Assembly: GCA_950022655.1 (NCBI GenBank) | Contig: OX465581.1 | Span: 29,855,300 to 29,919,299 of the forward strand | Reading direction: 5' to 3' | DNA: 64,000 bases | DNA from: Alentia gelatinosa | Lineage: Eukaryota > Annelida > Polychaeta > Phyllodocida > Polynoidae | Part shown: positions 13,223-23,676 of the stretch, one piece after another | Numbering within the stretch: position 1 is the first letter of the stretch | Layout: every line of letters begins with the position of its first letter | The notes under the pieces: model-generated | The model's input: the letters and a program-made list of their open reading frames with translations, nothing else | Database searches by the model: none | Told to the model about the DNA's origin: nothing | Made by a program: the position numbers and the translations under genes

Positions 13223-13360
13223 TCCTGAGGTCAGGGCCAGTCTGAAGGGTCAAGTGTGTTTGGGAGTACATACGAAGTGTTATTATTGATTCTGAAGCTC
13301 CTGAATCTTCTGATTCCGAATCTGCTTCGTGCCAGTTTGTATGAGCTCAGCATTTTGAAT
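13222..13360. repeat. Left TIR of the unclassified DNA transposon
   Basis: It pairs with 16525-16660 in inverted orientation at roughly 85% identity by eye; the left copy carries about 9 extra bases near the tip. Confidence 0.8.
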
Positions 13361-13840
13361 CATAATCATTTGAAAATAAAAAGTAATTTAATCCTAAGAA
13401 AATTAAAAAAAATATACACTCTGTCAAGTCTATGATTATTTAGTCATTCTAAGCTAATTGAGCACAGAACTGAGAAATGATAATATCTAAGAATAAATAA
13501 ATTCACTTTTGTGTTATTTCAATTATTCTATAAACCTTAATTGATCAATAATGATCATTGTTTCAATACGGATTTTACTGTGTGAATCCTACCAGCCATT
13601 GAGATAGACACCTGGTGTTAATATCATGCAATTAAGCATTTATAAAGGAAATAACTGTACTGCCACCTAAGGAGCACCGTGGGAGTCAGTGAAAAAAAAC
13701 CACATGGTGAGCAGATCAAAACAATAACGATGGTAAGTTCTGTTACATTCACTGATTGAGAAGTCATATGTTTACAGCATTCAAATATTGGTGTTTTTGA
13801 TTTCACGAAGCATTGTTTTTATTGTGGTCAAATTTGTGAA

Positions 13841-16176
13841 ATGGAACCTTCTCAGATGAACCCTATATCATGGAATAGAGCTGTGCTTTGCACAACAGCT
13901 GAATATATCAATGTAAAAACCAACGAAAAGACAACATTTAAACAAGTTGTTTTAAATGTATGTGCCAAAAGGAAAGATAAATGGGCCAAGGAGGTTGAGG
14001 TCAGAATTCAGGGTGCTGTGAGTGATTTGCATGCAGCTGAAGGGAGATATCATAAAAAGTGTTACAGAAACTTTATGCCTAACAGGAATGTTCATTATGC
14101 ATCAAGCAATGGATCAATAGGGACAGCAAAAGATTTGGCTTTAGATGCAGTGATTGGCAGGTTAGAAGAAGACATGAATGCTATATGGAACAGCATAGAA
14201 TTACACAAACTGTATCAATCAAATGAGGGGAGATTATTGTCCAGAAGATCTCTCATCGAAGCTCTTCAAGAACACTTCAAGTCTGATCTACTATTGTTTT
14301 CTTCAGCTGGTATAGCAAGCATTGTTGCATTCCAAAGTTTGGCGGGTACAAAATTACAGGTGCAAGATGATGGGGAACAGGACTACATAATGGCTGAAAA
14401 GGTAGCAAAAACTATTGCACAAGAATGCAAGGCCATAGACCACAACAAGGACAAATATAACACAAAAGTAAGCCATGATATAGCTAGCAAAGATGTCAGT
14501 CCCATCCTTGATTATCTGTTGTCATGCATTTCAAAGAATCTAAATTCTACTTTAGTGTCTCTCCTGATAGGCAATATGATTACCAGTTGTTTGAGAAATC
14601 ATCCAACTGTGCTGCAGATTGCACTTGGAGTGAGAACTAGAAGTAGGACATTGATAAAAGAGTTTAAAAAATTGGTATAACTTGTTCTTATGATGAGGTA
14701 CGCAGATTCAAAGCATCTGAAGCAGCAGCTTGTAGGTCCAAGATGAAATTACAAGGAATAAAGATAGGTGGGAAACTCATTCAAGTTGTCGCAGAGAATT
14801 TTGACTGTTGCATTTCTTCTCATAATGGCATGAACTCTACTCATGCCCTGGCTTTGCTTCTTATGCAGCCAAGAATGGGCAATGAAATCTGTGAAGGATC
14901 TACAATTCCCCGGCTGGATAGGTCAGAGATGGAAGAGGATGTTGGATCTAATCTGCATATTGTAGAATATCATGGTCCAAAAAGACCGGAGATGCCACAT
15001 GCTGTGTTCAGGACCCCACTTGATCTGAAAGTCCTTACAAAACAGGTCATATCTTCAAGTAGAGCAGGAGAAGTGGATTTCACATTTTACAAAATTATGG
15101 AGGTTTTAATACCAAAGAATCTAGATTACAAGGTAACACAGTGAAACCAATGATAACAGCTGTCTACAATCCACTTATCGACATGAAACCATCTTATCCA
15201 AGTACCATGATGACAGCGATGTTAGAAGCAAAACACCTGACCAATGAAGGTGGCCAAGTATACACAATATTTACCTTGGACCAGCAGCTCTACAGAGTAA
15301 GCCTCAATGTCATGTGGACATATCTTGATATGTTTGGACAGTACTTTGTCCTTCGTCTTGGTGGCATGCACATGCTCATGTCCTTTGTTGGAGCTATAGG
15401 AACATTAATGGACAATACAGGCTTGGAAGACTTGCTACAAAGCTCATTTGGTGGAGTCAAGAAGATGCTAACTGGAAAAATCTTTCCCCAGAATGTCTGT
15501 GCCTTAAGATTAACTGTTGAAGTTCTTCTTGAGGAAATACTCAAAGATAGTGATTCATATGAACAGATATGTTGGAAAACTTGGAGATTCAGCAGCTTCC
15601 ACACATACAACTAGACTTTGAGTGCAAGTATTGATCAATGCAGTCTTCATAATAGATATGTACGTACGTGCGGAACGAGAGGGCGACTGGCCCATGCATC
15701 TACTTGCTGTGGAGAAAATGTTACCCTACTTCTTTGCCTCCGGACACTACAATTATGCTAGCTATGGCCTGTACTATCTAAGATCCATGCAGAATTTACC
15801 ATCAGATGCCCTGAATAGTCTTCTTGCAGGTGATCATGTCATGCGCCACAGCCCAGGCATATGGAATGGCATCTGGTCAGACATGATAATTCAGTTTCAA
15901 TAGGAGACAGCCAAAAGGAAGGCATTTGAGAAATCATGGCCAAAGGGCTTCCATGATACACTCATCAAAGAAGTAGTAACCATGGCTATCACTAGGAAAA
16001 GTCTAAAAGTTGGAGAGAGAAACATAATTGACTCTGGACTTATCTACTCAAGGGCTATGGTGTTGAAGCACTCTGGGGGTTTTCAACTTGTTATGAGATT
16101 TGAACTTGCCCCAATGCCAACTTCAATGTTCACTGAAAAAGGTGATATGAGAATTTGCAAGAGTAAGAGTATTTAA
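13841..16176 (+). pseudogene. Degenerate putative transposase-like protein of unrecognised family
   Basis: Four consecutive open segments in changing frames (13841-14680, 14743-15144, 15141-15614, 15622-16176, the last with an in-frame TAG at 15901) read as one long protein with three frameshifts. Visible landmarks are a Cys/His-like word YHKKCYRNFM (about residue 78), SSHNGMNSTHALALLL, SSRAGEVDFTFYKIMEVLIP, IFTLDQQLYRV, RLGGMHMLMSFVGAIGTLM, LLQSSFGGVKKMLTGK and MHLLAVEKMLPYFFASGHYN. The sole protein in an element with long TIRs is most simply its transposase. The Asp in TLDQQ and the His/Met-rich LGGMHM block might belong to a catalytic core, but that is a guess. I recall similar uncharacterised proteins repeated in marine invertebrate genomes without a named function. 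An internal deletion near 15903-15910 is likely. Confidence 0.6.
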
Positions 16177-16524
16177 AGAAGAACTTGCAGATTGAGCTTT
16201 TCTGAGCTTTGAAATCATTACCAAGCCTCTGGTATGGAATTTAAGATGTCTAAATTTTAAGGAGTGATGTAGAAATATTCTGTTCTGCAAACCTAGTGCA
16301 TTTCATCTAATAAAGTTTATAGATTTGCATTAAATGACAAAATTGACCTTCACCTTACTTTTCAAGGTCAAATATACCATCAATCTTTTCATATGTAATT
16401 GTGTTCATCAAATATCAGATTCCTTTTGAGAATAATTCATAAAATGTGATCTACTTTGAAGTTGAGTTTAAATAAATATATTCATTTGATTATTTTCAAT
16501 TTTTTAATGTTTTTTATTTAAAAC

Positions 16525-16660
16525 GCTCATATCTCAAAATGCTGAGCCTGTACAAACTGGCACGAAGCAGATTCGGAATCAGGAGATTCAGGAGCTCTAG
16601 AATCAATAATAAAACATCGTATGTACTCTGAAACACACTTCCCCTAACCTGCTTCAGGAC
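16525..16660. repeat. Right TIR of the unclassified DNA transposon
   Basis: Inverted partner of the left TIR. It ends ...TTCAGGAC and is followed by TA, then the resumed LINE B sequence (tgaacgaggtg). Confidence 0.8.
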
Positions 16661-16661
16661 T

Positions 16662-17384
16662 ATGAACGAGGTGAAGGAGCCGCCCGCGGAAAGACTTGCA
16701 CAGGACACAGTGGTAAAACAGAAAAACACTCTAATTGGTGAGGATGTAGCATCTACAGATATGCAGAATACGATAAAGGCGAGGCTACAGAAACTAGCAG
16801 AACCTACTGATGAGAAGAAAAAAGAAAGGGAAGAAAAACGAAATGATACGGACGTGGAAGAAATAAAAGGCACAAAGTTTTCGAAGTCAGGCTTACTCTT
16901 CAACAGGCAAAATTGTACTTTGTCTAACATGTATCCATGCAAAATGGTTAGAAAGGTACAAGGGCTTGATTATGATTTTGGTTCGCTGGAGAAGGCTTAT
17001 GTGTTCGAAAAATGTAAGTTTTTCAATGAGGAGAAATTGGCGCATGCTTTACTCGACATTGACAACCCGTATCAAGCAAAGAATCTGGGGAAATTAGTGA
17101 AAAAGGAGAACAGGGAGGGGTGGGAAGCGGATAAAGTAAAATGAATGAAGGAACTCTTAATGTGTAAAGTCAGCCAGAATCCTATTGTAAAAAGCGACCT
17201 AATGGTGACTTGCGGACTCAAGCTAGTCGAATCGACTAAGGATACATATTGGGGTGGAGGCGTGAACTAACGCAGTCAGGTCTACACTACAGGCTCCTAC
17301 AAGGGAAAGAACATACTCGGTTACTTGTTAATGGAAATCAGAGCGTCCCACGAACACGACCAAGACATATCTGCATTGAAATGA
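16662..17384 (+). pseudogene. LINE B NADAR (YbiA-like) domain, decayed
   Basis: NADAR domains act on N-glycosidic bonds; family members process riboflavin intermediates or remove ADP-ribose from guanine bases. A charged linker is followed by the family signature in order: LLFNRQNCTLSNMYPCKM (the L-S-N-x-Y-P entry), YDFGSLEKAYVFEKCKFF (S-x-E-x-A-Y with the conserved Glu), YQAKNLGKLVKKENREGW, VSQNPIVKSDLMVTCGLKLV and STKDTYWGGGVN (D-x-x-W-G-x-G), then YKGKNILGYLLMEIRASHEH. The frame carries a TGA at 17142-17144, where the family has a hydrophobic or Trp position, and a TAA at 17269-17271; otherwise it is continuous. The terminal TGA (17382-17384) overlaps the ATG of the next ORF as ATGA. It was probably the C-terminal part of ORF1 before the DNA transposon landed upstream. 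Confidence 0.85.
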
Positions 17385-18031
17385 GCTTTTTCATCATTGG
17401 CGATTACCGCACCAGGGGACTGGGCGAACTAGTTGGATCAACCATCCAAGAATTTGGTGGGAGTTATGTTTCTCCCGGAGCCTCGGTGGAAAGAATGCAG
17501 GAAGAGCTAAGTGAAATATTGAGCATATCCAATGATAAAAGTACTGTGTATGTCCTAACCGGCATAAATGACATAACAATAATCGATAGGAGTAGTAGGC
17601 TAATTACTGCTTCGGAAGGTACTAGAGAGGGATTAATTGTTGATAAACTTTTAGCAAGCTACCAATACATGAATGCGAAAGCCGAGTGCATTCGACCGGG
17701 CGTCAAGGTTGTAATCTGTAGTGTATATACAATGTCCCTGATTCTGGCGAATAGAGGAATTCCTTATGACCGTATGACCTCGGACCAACACAATATTTAT
17801 CAGGCAACTATTGAGCTTAATAGGGAGATCGACGAGCTCAATAAATCGGGTGGTCTGATCACGCCACGCGTCGATCATGTCACACAACCAAAAAATCGAG
17901 GAGGACTAAAGCCCCCTAACTACAACACCCTCAGGGATGGTCTACATCCAACAAGAAGAGCACTGGAGCGTATTGCTCCCGAAATTGAAAAAGCCTTCCT
18001 AAAATACCAGGAGAACGGAGCGCATAGTTAA
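17381..18031 (+). CDS. LINE B SGNH/GDSL-hydrolase-like ORF
   Basis: A 216-residue ORF starting MSFFIIGDYRTRGL. SGNH hydrolases are serine esterases with four sequence blocks. Here block I is IIGDYRTRG, where the usual catalytic Ser is Tyr (TAC, one base from a Ser codon). Block III is VLTGINDITI (the G-x-N pair). Block V is RDGLHPTRRALERIA, with intact Asp and His. SGNH 'esterase' domains are known from ORF1 of CR1-type LINEs. The start is chosen because ATG 17381 overlaps the NADAR stop (ATGA), a coupling typical of stop-restart translation; the open frame extends further upstream (17249) in a different frame from NADAR. The frame itself is open throughout, but the lost Ser suggests an inactive copy. 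Confidence 0.8.
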   Translation: MSFFIIGDYRTRGLGELVGSTIQEFGGSYVSPGASVERMQEELSEILSISNDKSTVYVLTGINDITIIDRSSRLITASEGTREGLIVDKLLASYQYMNAKAECIRPGVKVVICSVYTMSLILANRGIPYDRMTSDQHNIYQATIELNREIDELNKSGGLITPRVDHVTQPKNRGGLKPPNYNTLRDGLHPTRRALERIAPEIEKAFLKYQENGAHS

Positions 18032-18067
18032 ATAACATAGTGCATTATGATGATGAAATATGGTGGT

Positions 18068-18714
18068 TCCATACAGGACCCTATATTTTCATTTTCATTA
18101 TCGTTATTAATAGTATTATCATGATTATTTAATACTATTTGCACTATTAATTCTATAATAAGTACACTAGGTTATAATCTCGATATATATTTCTTGGATC
18201 TGAAAAGCACAACTTTAGGAATCCAAAAAATATTATGCAAGAAGATGTTGCTATATTGCGGTTCCATACAGGACCCAATATCCGATATCCGATACTCGAT
18301 GTTAATAACTGTATTATTATTACCATCATCAACAATGTAATAATGGCACAACGGTATTAAACCTCCCTATATAAGTATATAATTACAAGAGGACAGCATA
18401 TGAATATGACTTGTGTATTTGCAACATAATGTTTATAGAGCCTGTCTATTTTACACAACTATAAGACGGGTGTGACTATTTAAACCATGTGAGTGGTAAG
18501 AGATTGACTCCATACAGGGTTATCTCTAGTTTATCCCTAGTTTATCTCTAGTTTACTAGTCATCATTACCTGTTCTATGATACTTGCTTTATATCTATGA
18601 TTATGTTCAGGCCCATACAGGAGTGAGCTATGTATTATTAGGGCTATGAAAAATGACAAGCCCCCAGTTGGTTCAGAATTTGGACCGTAAAGAGGATATG
18701 AATTCCATACAGGA
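18068..18714 (+). repeat. Five spaced CCATACAGG motifs
   Basis: Copies: TCCATACAGGACC at 18068-18080 and 18263-18275, TCCATACAGG at 18509, CCCATACAGGA at 18612 and TCCATACAGGA at 18704. All are in the same orientation, with spacings of 195, 246, 103 and 92 bp. The flanks differ, so this is not a simple tandem repeat. The function is unknown. Confidence 0.7.
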
Positions 18715-19161
18715 TTCAGCCTAAAGAACGGTACCATACCCGATAATTAACAAGTTCGTATGTATATAATTATTGTAATTTACAACAACCAATGATGATA
18801 TTTGATACGTTTATCTTAATTTTTTATATCATGAACAAACCGGTAATATTTCAATGCAAAAAGAAATAAGATCCTTTATGAACATTAATAATAACAATGG
18901 ATCTTGACTTGTGAACAGAAGAACAATGAGCAAAATTATCTTCTACATCGTGGATCGTCAGAGTGGTTAGAACGTGTTCTAATAAATCTCGAACTGAACA
19001 TTGACGGAGCCTGGTGTCAGATTCCAGATGAGTATTTAACTTGTCCGCGATACAGTCTCAACACGTCACGACTCATCAACATTGTTGACCAGGGCAGACA
19101 CAAACTGACATATTGTCTGTCTTCTGTGCTTCTTGGCTAAATTGCTCACAAGCACGAATCC

Positions 19162-19163
<2 letters not shown>

Positions 19164-19247
<84 letters not shown>
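19164..19247. repeat. (AT)n microsatellite
   Basis: About 42 uninterrupted AT dinucleotides inside LINE B, just upstream of ORF2. Confidence 0.97.
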
Positions 19248-19249
<2 letters not shown>

Positions 19250-19362
19250 CATCTTGTTGTTTGTTGATATGTGTTTACATTGTTTTCGTTATACTATGAC
19301 CAGATTACAGTCTATACTAGTATGTTCTGATATATGTTATAAACCGGAACCCAATATCACGT

Positions 19363-22195
19363 ATGTCTTTTGATGTTAAGAAAATTACAAATACGAAAGG
19401 ATTTAAAATATGTCATTCAAATATTCATAGCTTATCTAAAAAAAGGATCTTCTGTATAATGAACTAAGGGGCTTTGATGTAATAGGGCTAAGTGGAACCT
19501 TGTTAAAAGGGAAAATACCATTGAACCATGTAGATTTACATGGATTCAAATTCTATAGATCTGGCCGCCCTTGGGGTAAAGGGGGGGGGGAGTGGGTTTG
19601 TATGCGAATGAAAGTTGGGCCTCAACCACGATATTACAAAAAGATGATGAAATGATGGATGTTGATCTTGAATCTATTGTCGTTAGTATCGAAAAACCGG
19701 ATCATAAAAAGATGACGATTATTAATGTTTACAGACCACCGGGTTATAATATTGGCAAATTGTTAGAGTACATAAATACAACCTGCTCAAAAGATTATAT
19801 AAAAAACACTGAAATTGAAGGTGATATAAACCTAGATGCACGTATACGGAGAGATAAGCGAAACAAGGATTTAATGGAAATATTAAGAAACCACAATTTA
19901 AAAAGGATGATAGTTGGTATAACTAGAACGGGATATGGAAACAGTACTAGTATTGACACTATAATAACAAAGTTCATAAAACAAAGTGGTACACTAAACG
20001 TCAAGCCTAGTGATCATTAGGTTGTTTTTGCTCTAAAAAAGAAAAATCGTAACAATTGTATGAAAAAAACCACCTTTTGTAGGACGTATAGGAAAGTTAA
20101 AGAAATGGAGTTGAAAGAACGGATTTTGGAAGCAACTGATGCAGAGTATAATAGTAATAGATTATGGAAAAGGTGGTTGGACGCCACAATAACATATTTA
20201 GATGAAGTTGCTCCACTAAAAGAGAAAACATGGCGATTTGTAGAGAGACCCTGGTTGTCAAGGGAGTTGGAAAGAAAAAATCATAAAAAAACGTAGCATG
20301 AGTAGTCATCTGCTAAAAGAAGTAGACCTTAATCTTAGGGCTGGAATTGTTAATAAAATGAGAAATCTGAGTAGCGAAATAAAGAAATTATTAATAGAGG
20401 ATAAAAGGAATTTTGTACTTAGTCAACTAAAAAGGTATCAATCTCAACCAAGAGATTACTGGAGAGAAGTTAACAAAGTAATCAAACCACAAGGCGAGAC
20501 TGTATATACATGCTTTAAAAATGACCTGGCAAACGTACTAGACTTAAATAAATGTGCTGACCATGCTAATAAGTTTTTCTGCACTATAGGCTAAGTTTTG
20601 AATAATTATTATTATCAAATGCGTTTTACAAAATGTGTCCAGGTTGAATGTTACTGGTTTCGAATTAAATACCCCACCTTTGGATGAAGTGAAAAAAATT
20701 ATAAATAATGTTAAAACATCATCAGGTATAAAAGGGATAAATTGCAAAACGCTAATATGTTCTATGTTGAACTGCATAACCACTTTTTATGAAATTATTA
20801 ATTGATCAATATCAGAGAGCTGCTTCCCCCAACAGTGGAAAGAAGGTAGAATATCCCCACTGCCTAAGCAGGGAGATCCGCAGTCGTTATCTAACTGGAG
20901 GCCGGTGTGTGTACTTCCCGTTCCAGGAAAGGTCCTGGAAAGGGTAGTACACACCCAGCTATATGAATACTTGGAACGGGTTAACTATTTTAATAAAAAC
21001 CAATATGGATTCCGACGTAGAAGAAGTACAGGGGGGGGGGCAGTTTTTAAGTTGGTAGAGTAATTGTGGAATGACCAAAATAATAATCAAATAGCCATAG
21101 CTTTATATATTGATATAAAGAAAGCATTTGATTGCGTTGGTCACAGGATACTTCTTCATAAATTGGCGGAAGCAGGCCTCGGCAGTAGATTACTACAGTT
21201 ATTGGAATCATACTTATCGGAAAGAAAATGTTACACTAAGTATGGTGATTTTGAATCTACTTATGAAACTTTTTATTATGGAGTGCCACGGGGCTCAATA
21301 TTAGGCCCACTTTTATTTCTAATATATGTTAATGACTTGTTTGAAGATGATGAAAATGTTGACTATATTATGTATGCCGATGACTTGGTTGTTATGACCA
21401 AGGGATCTGATGTAATAGAGGCAGAGAGCGACCTACAAAGAATAACAAATAGATTAGAACAATGGTATACTGCCAATAGATTAACTGTTAATGTAAAAAA
21501 AGACAAGGCTGATCTTTCATTCGTCTTCCAAAAGGTTAAAGACAATCAAACCAGGCATTATTTTCTTCGGTGGAGAAGCAGTAAAGATAGCAATCCGAAA
21601 TGGTGCATTAGTAGATGGCCCACTAAATTTCTGTAGTCATACGGAAGCAATTACAAGAAAGCTTAATGCAAAACTCACAATTTTTAGAAAAACTAGAAAG
21701 TTTATGGACACTGGTAGAGCCTTAAAAGTCTTGAAAACTTGTCTTTTACCTGTAACGGATCATTGCACTTTCCTGTTAGAGGGAACTACATTAAAAAACC
21801 AGAGAACTCTTGAAGTTTCTGTGCTAAGAGGGATAAGAATAGCTTTAGGACGTGATGGAAGGTTCATTAATAACAAAGAATTACTTGATAAAAGTTCAGT
21901 AATGGCCTTAAGAGAAAGGAGACTGCTATTATTAATGGGAACGATTCGTAGCTTGTACAAAATAGGGAAGGTACCATTGGCAACAAATAGGACAGGAATA
22001 GGAACTAGAACAGCGAGTAAGATGAATATTGTAACAGACAAACCAACCACTGAGCGGTTTAAAAAATCTGTATCATATGTGGGATGTGGGTTATGGAATA
22101 CACTGTGTAAGGAAATTCAGACTACGGGTTCTAAACAAGCTTTCAAAAGAGCAGCACTGGAGAAAATATGTGAGTTTATTGGAAACACAATCTAA
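19363..22195 (+). pseudogene. LINE B ORF2: AP endonuclease plus reverse transcriptase, broken
   Basis: ORF2 nicks the target DNA and reverse-transcribes the element RNA. Starting at ATG 19363, the endonuclease shows KICHSNIHSLS, INVYRPPGYN, GDINLDARIRRD and a terminal SDH. The S-E-T-W-type catalytic Glu position reads SGT, and a G run near 19584 shifts the frame. The RT shows NWRPVCVLPVPGKVLERVV, NQYGFRRRRST, IDIKKAFDCVGHRILLHKL, GVPRGSILGPLLFLIYVNDL and YIMYADDLVV (YADD box). A C-terminal region follows (MDTGRALKVLKTCLLPV to FKRAALEKICEFIGNTI). There are at least six stops or frameshifts, for example TAG at 21059-21061 and a G run near 21040. It belongs broadly to the CR1/Jockey group; the clade is not assigned. 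Confidence 0.9.
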
Positions 22196-22520
22196 TTGCT
22201 ATTAAGTGGCTCAGCTCATATTGAGTATATTACTGTAATCTGTGTATGTAAATATTGTATGTTATGTTAGGGTATAAGGTACAGTATCATAAAACTATGT
22301 AGCTTGCTCTTAAAGCAACTACACTGCGAATATGTTTGATTCAGTGACAAATATATATCTTTTGTAAGAAACTACAACAAACATCTGTACATACTCATCG
22401 AATTTGTATCATCTTGTTGTTCTGTTATTTTCATTCCCCATGTTGAGAGTTGCATGGAAGAACGACTGTACACTGTCGATTGCAATGATGATCAATAAAA
22501 AAAATTTAAAAAAAACAAAA
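22196..22520 (+). other. LINE B 3' UTR and A-rich tail
   Basis: Non-coding; AATAAA-like words occur near 22494, and an A-rich stretch (about 22494-22520) abuts the 29 bp flanking repeat. Confidence 0.7.
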
Positions 22521-23033
22521 ACTTGTTGACAGAATGATGAATAAAATCAGACTAGACAGGCGGTAACCACGTTGGGGTCCGTGCTCGTATCGAAACACAG
22601 GAAGCCAAACTTGATATTATAACGTAATAACCTCGTCAAAAGGATCATTAGATCATATAGTTCAATGATGACGGGTAAAGACAAAGCCGAATTCGCGCAA
22701 CGCCGAAACTCCCCAATTATCGCCCGAGTCGGAGCACGCGGTTGAGATTGACGCGACGGCTGTCATACTGCCGGATTCGCTTCGACTTGACCAGTTAACT
22801 GGTGAGTCCACTAACACTGACATTATTGACAGGATAAACCTGCTTCAGGATAAGATTGAAAAGCATGACTTGACACTGATAAGTACGACTGGTGCTCTAA
22901 CCCAGTTAAATCGCAGATTGGAAAAATATGATGACATCCAGAATGACACGGCGAATCTGATAGCCTCGCTCACTGACCAAGTTCAGCGTGCGGAGAAATC
23001 AGTCTCAGAAACCAAGAAAACCGTTATTAACTT
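22521..23033 (+). repeat. 3' copy of the duplication flanking LINE B
   Basis: A 29 bp word (22521-22549) identical to 11240-11268 is followed by LINE C sequence nearly identical to 11535-12059. It differs by a 266 bp deletion, a ~45 bp deletion and a few percent of substitutions. Confidence 0.7.
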
Positions 23034-23674
23034 AGAGGACTCGGTAACTCTGAACAGTGATGATATTGAAACCCTGTACCAAACAACAGATGAAACTACG
23101 CGTGTGGTCACTGATCAAGGTGACAAACTCTCGATCTTAGATAGTCAGCGTAAGAGAAAAATCCTTGTCATAGACAGTTTGAAAGAAAATGAAGGTGAAA
23201 ACCTTTGCGATATTTTCAGCCAGTTAATTTGCGATGTAGGCCTAGACCCTATCAATATCCAAGTTGAGTCAATATACAGAAGGGGAAAACTGCCTTCCTT
23301 CCGTGCTAGGTCGATAGTTGTGCATCTCGCTAGTGTCAACTCTAAATCCCAAATTTACCAAAACATCTGTAAGCTGAAGGGTAATGACAAGTGGAGACGG
23401 GTCTCAATAGCAGATGACTTATCTAGGGAGGAGCATAAAATGAATCAAATCCTCAAAGCGATCCAGGCAGTCGCCAGGAAGAAAAATGTTAATTGTGTGG
23501 TTAGGGGAGTCACTATTCGAGTTGACAACAAAACATACACAGTGGACCAGATTGATGATCTGCCTCATGACCTCTCTATTAGCTGTGTCAATACGGTGGA
23601 AGTTCCTCTTGGAATCGTTTTTCAGGAGAGATTCGCACCCTTTTCAAATCAAACGTCCAAAAAGATTCAAAATT
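22665..23674 (+). pseudogene. LINE C ORF1: coiled coil, RRM and start of NADAR
   Basis: The start ATGATG (22665) is inferred from the duplicate at 11650; a 45 bp deletion shifts the frame here, and the long open part begins near 22870. A coiled coil (TQLNRRLEKYDDIQND, EKSVSETKKTVINLEDSV) precedes the L1-type RRM (KRKILVIDSLKENEGEN, QVESIYRRGKLPSFRARS, NICKLKGNDKWRRVSIADDL) and its C-terminal subdomain (NQILKAIQAVARKKNVNCVV). The last residues, VFQERFAPFSN, match the entry of a NADAR domain (F-x-x-x-F-x-P-x-S-N). The frame then runs into QTSKKIQN and a stop. Most of NADAR is therefore deleted. Confidence 0.8.
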
Positions 23675-23676
23675 AG

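Larger units (their letters stand above)
13222..16660 (+). mobile_element. 3.4 kb DNA transposon with ~135 bp TIRs and TA target duplication, unclassified
   Basis: The left end begins GTCCTGAGG and the right end, read inverted, begins GTCCTGAAG. Similarity continues for about 135 bp, including an almost identical stretch TGATTCCGAATCTGCTTCGT (left about 13312-13331). TA flanks both sides (13220-13221 and 16661-16662). The interior holds one degenerate protein-coding region (13841-16176). The element interrupts LINE B between its RRM and NADAR domains, so it is younger than LINE B. I do not recognise the superfamily. TA duplication is compatible with Tc1/mariner-like groups, but the protein has none of their motifs that I can see. 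Confidence 0.8.
18032..19362 (+). other. LINE B spacer between ORF1 module and ORF2
   Basis: 1.3 kb of AT-rich non-coding sequence. It contains five spaced copies of (T/C)CCATACAGG and an (AT)n run, listed separately. No domain was recognised, although LINE D has a much shorter gap at this place (about 0.5 kb). Confidence 0.5.
12060..22520 (+). mobile_element. LINE B: CR1/Jockey-group non-LTR retrotransposon (degenerate), with nested DNA transposon
   Basis: The order on the + strand is 5' UTR, ORF1 (coiled coil plus L1-type RRM), [DNA transposon 13222-16660], NADAR domain, SGNH-like ORF, a 1.3 kb non-coding spacer, ORF2 (endonuclease and reverse transcriptase) and a 3' UTR ending in an A-rich tail (aataaaaaaaatttaaaaaaaa). 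The tail is followed directly by the 29 bp word also present at 11240. Without the nested insertion the element is about 7 kb. Every ORF after ORF1 carries stops or frameshifts, so the copy is dead. Confidence 0.85.
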
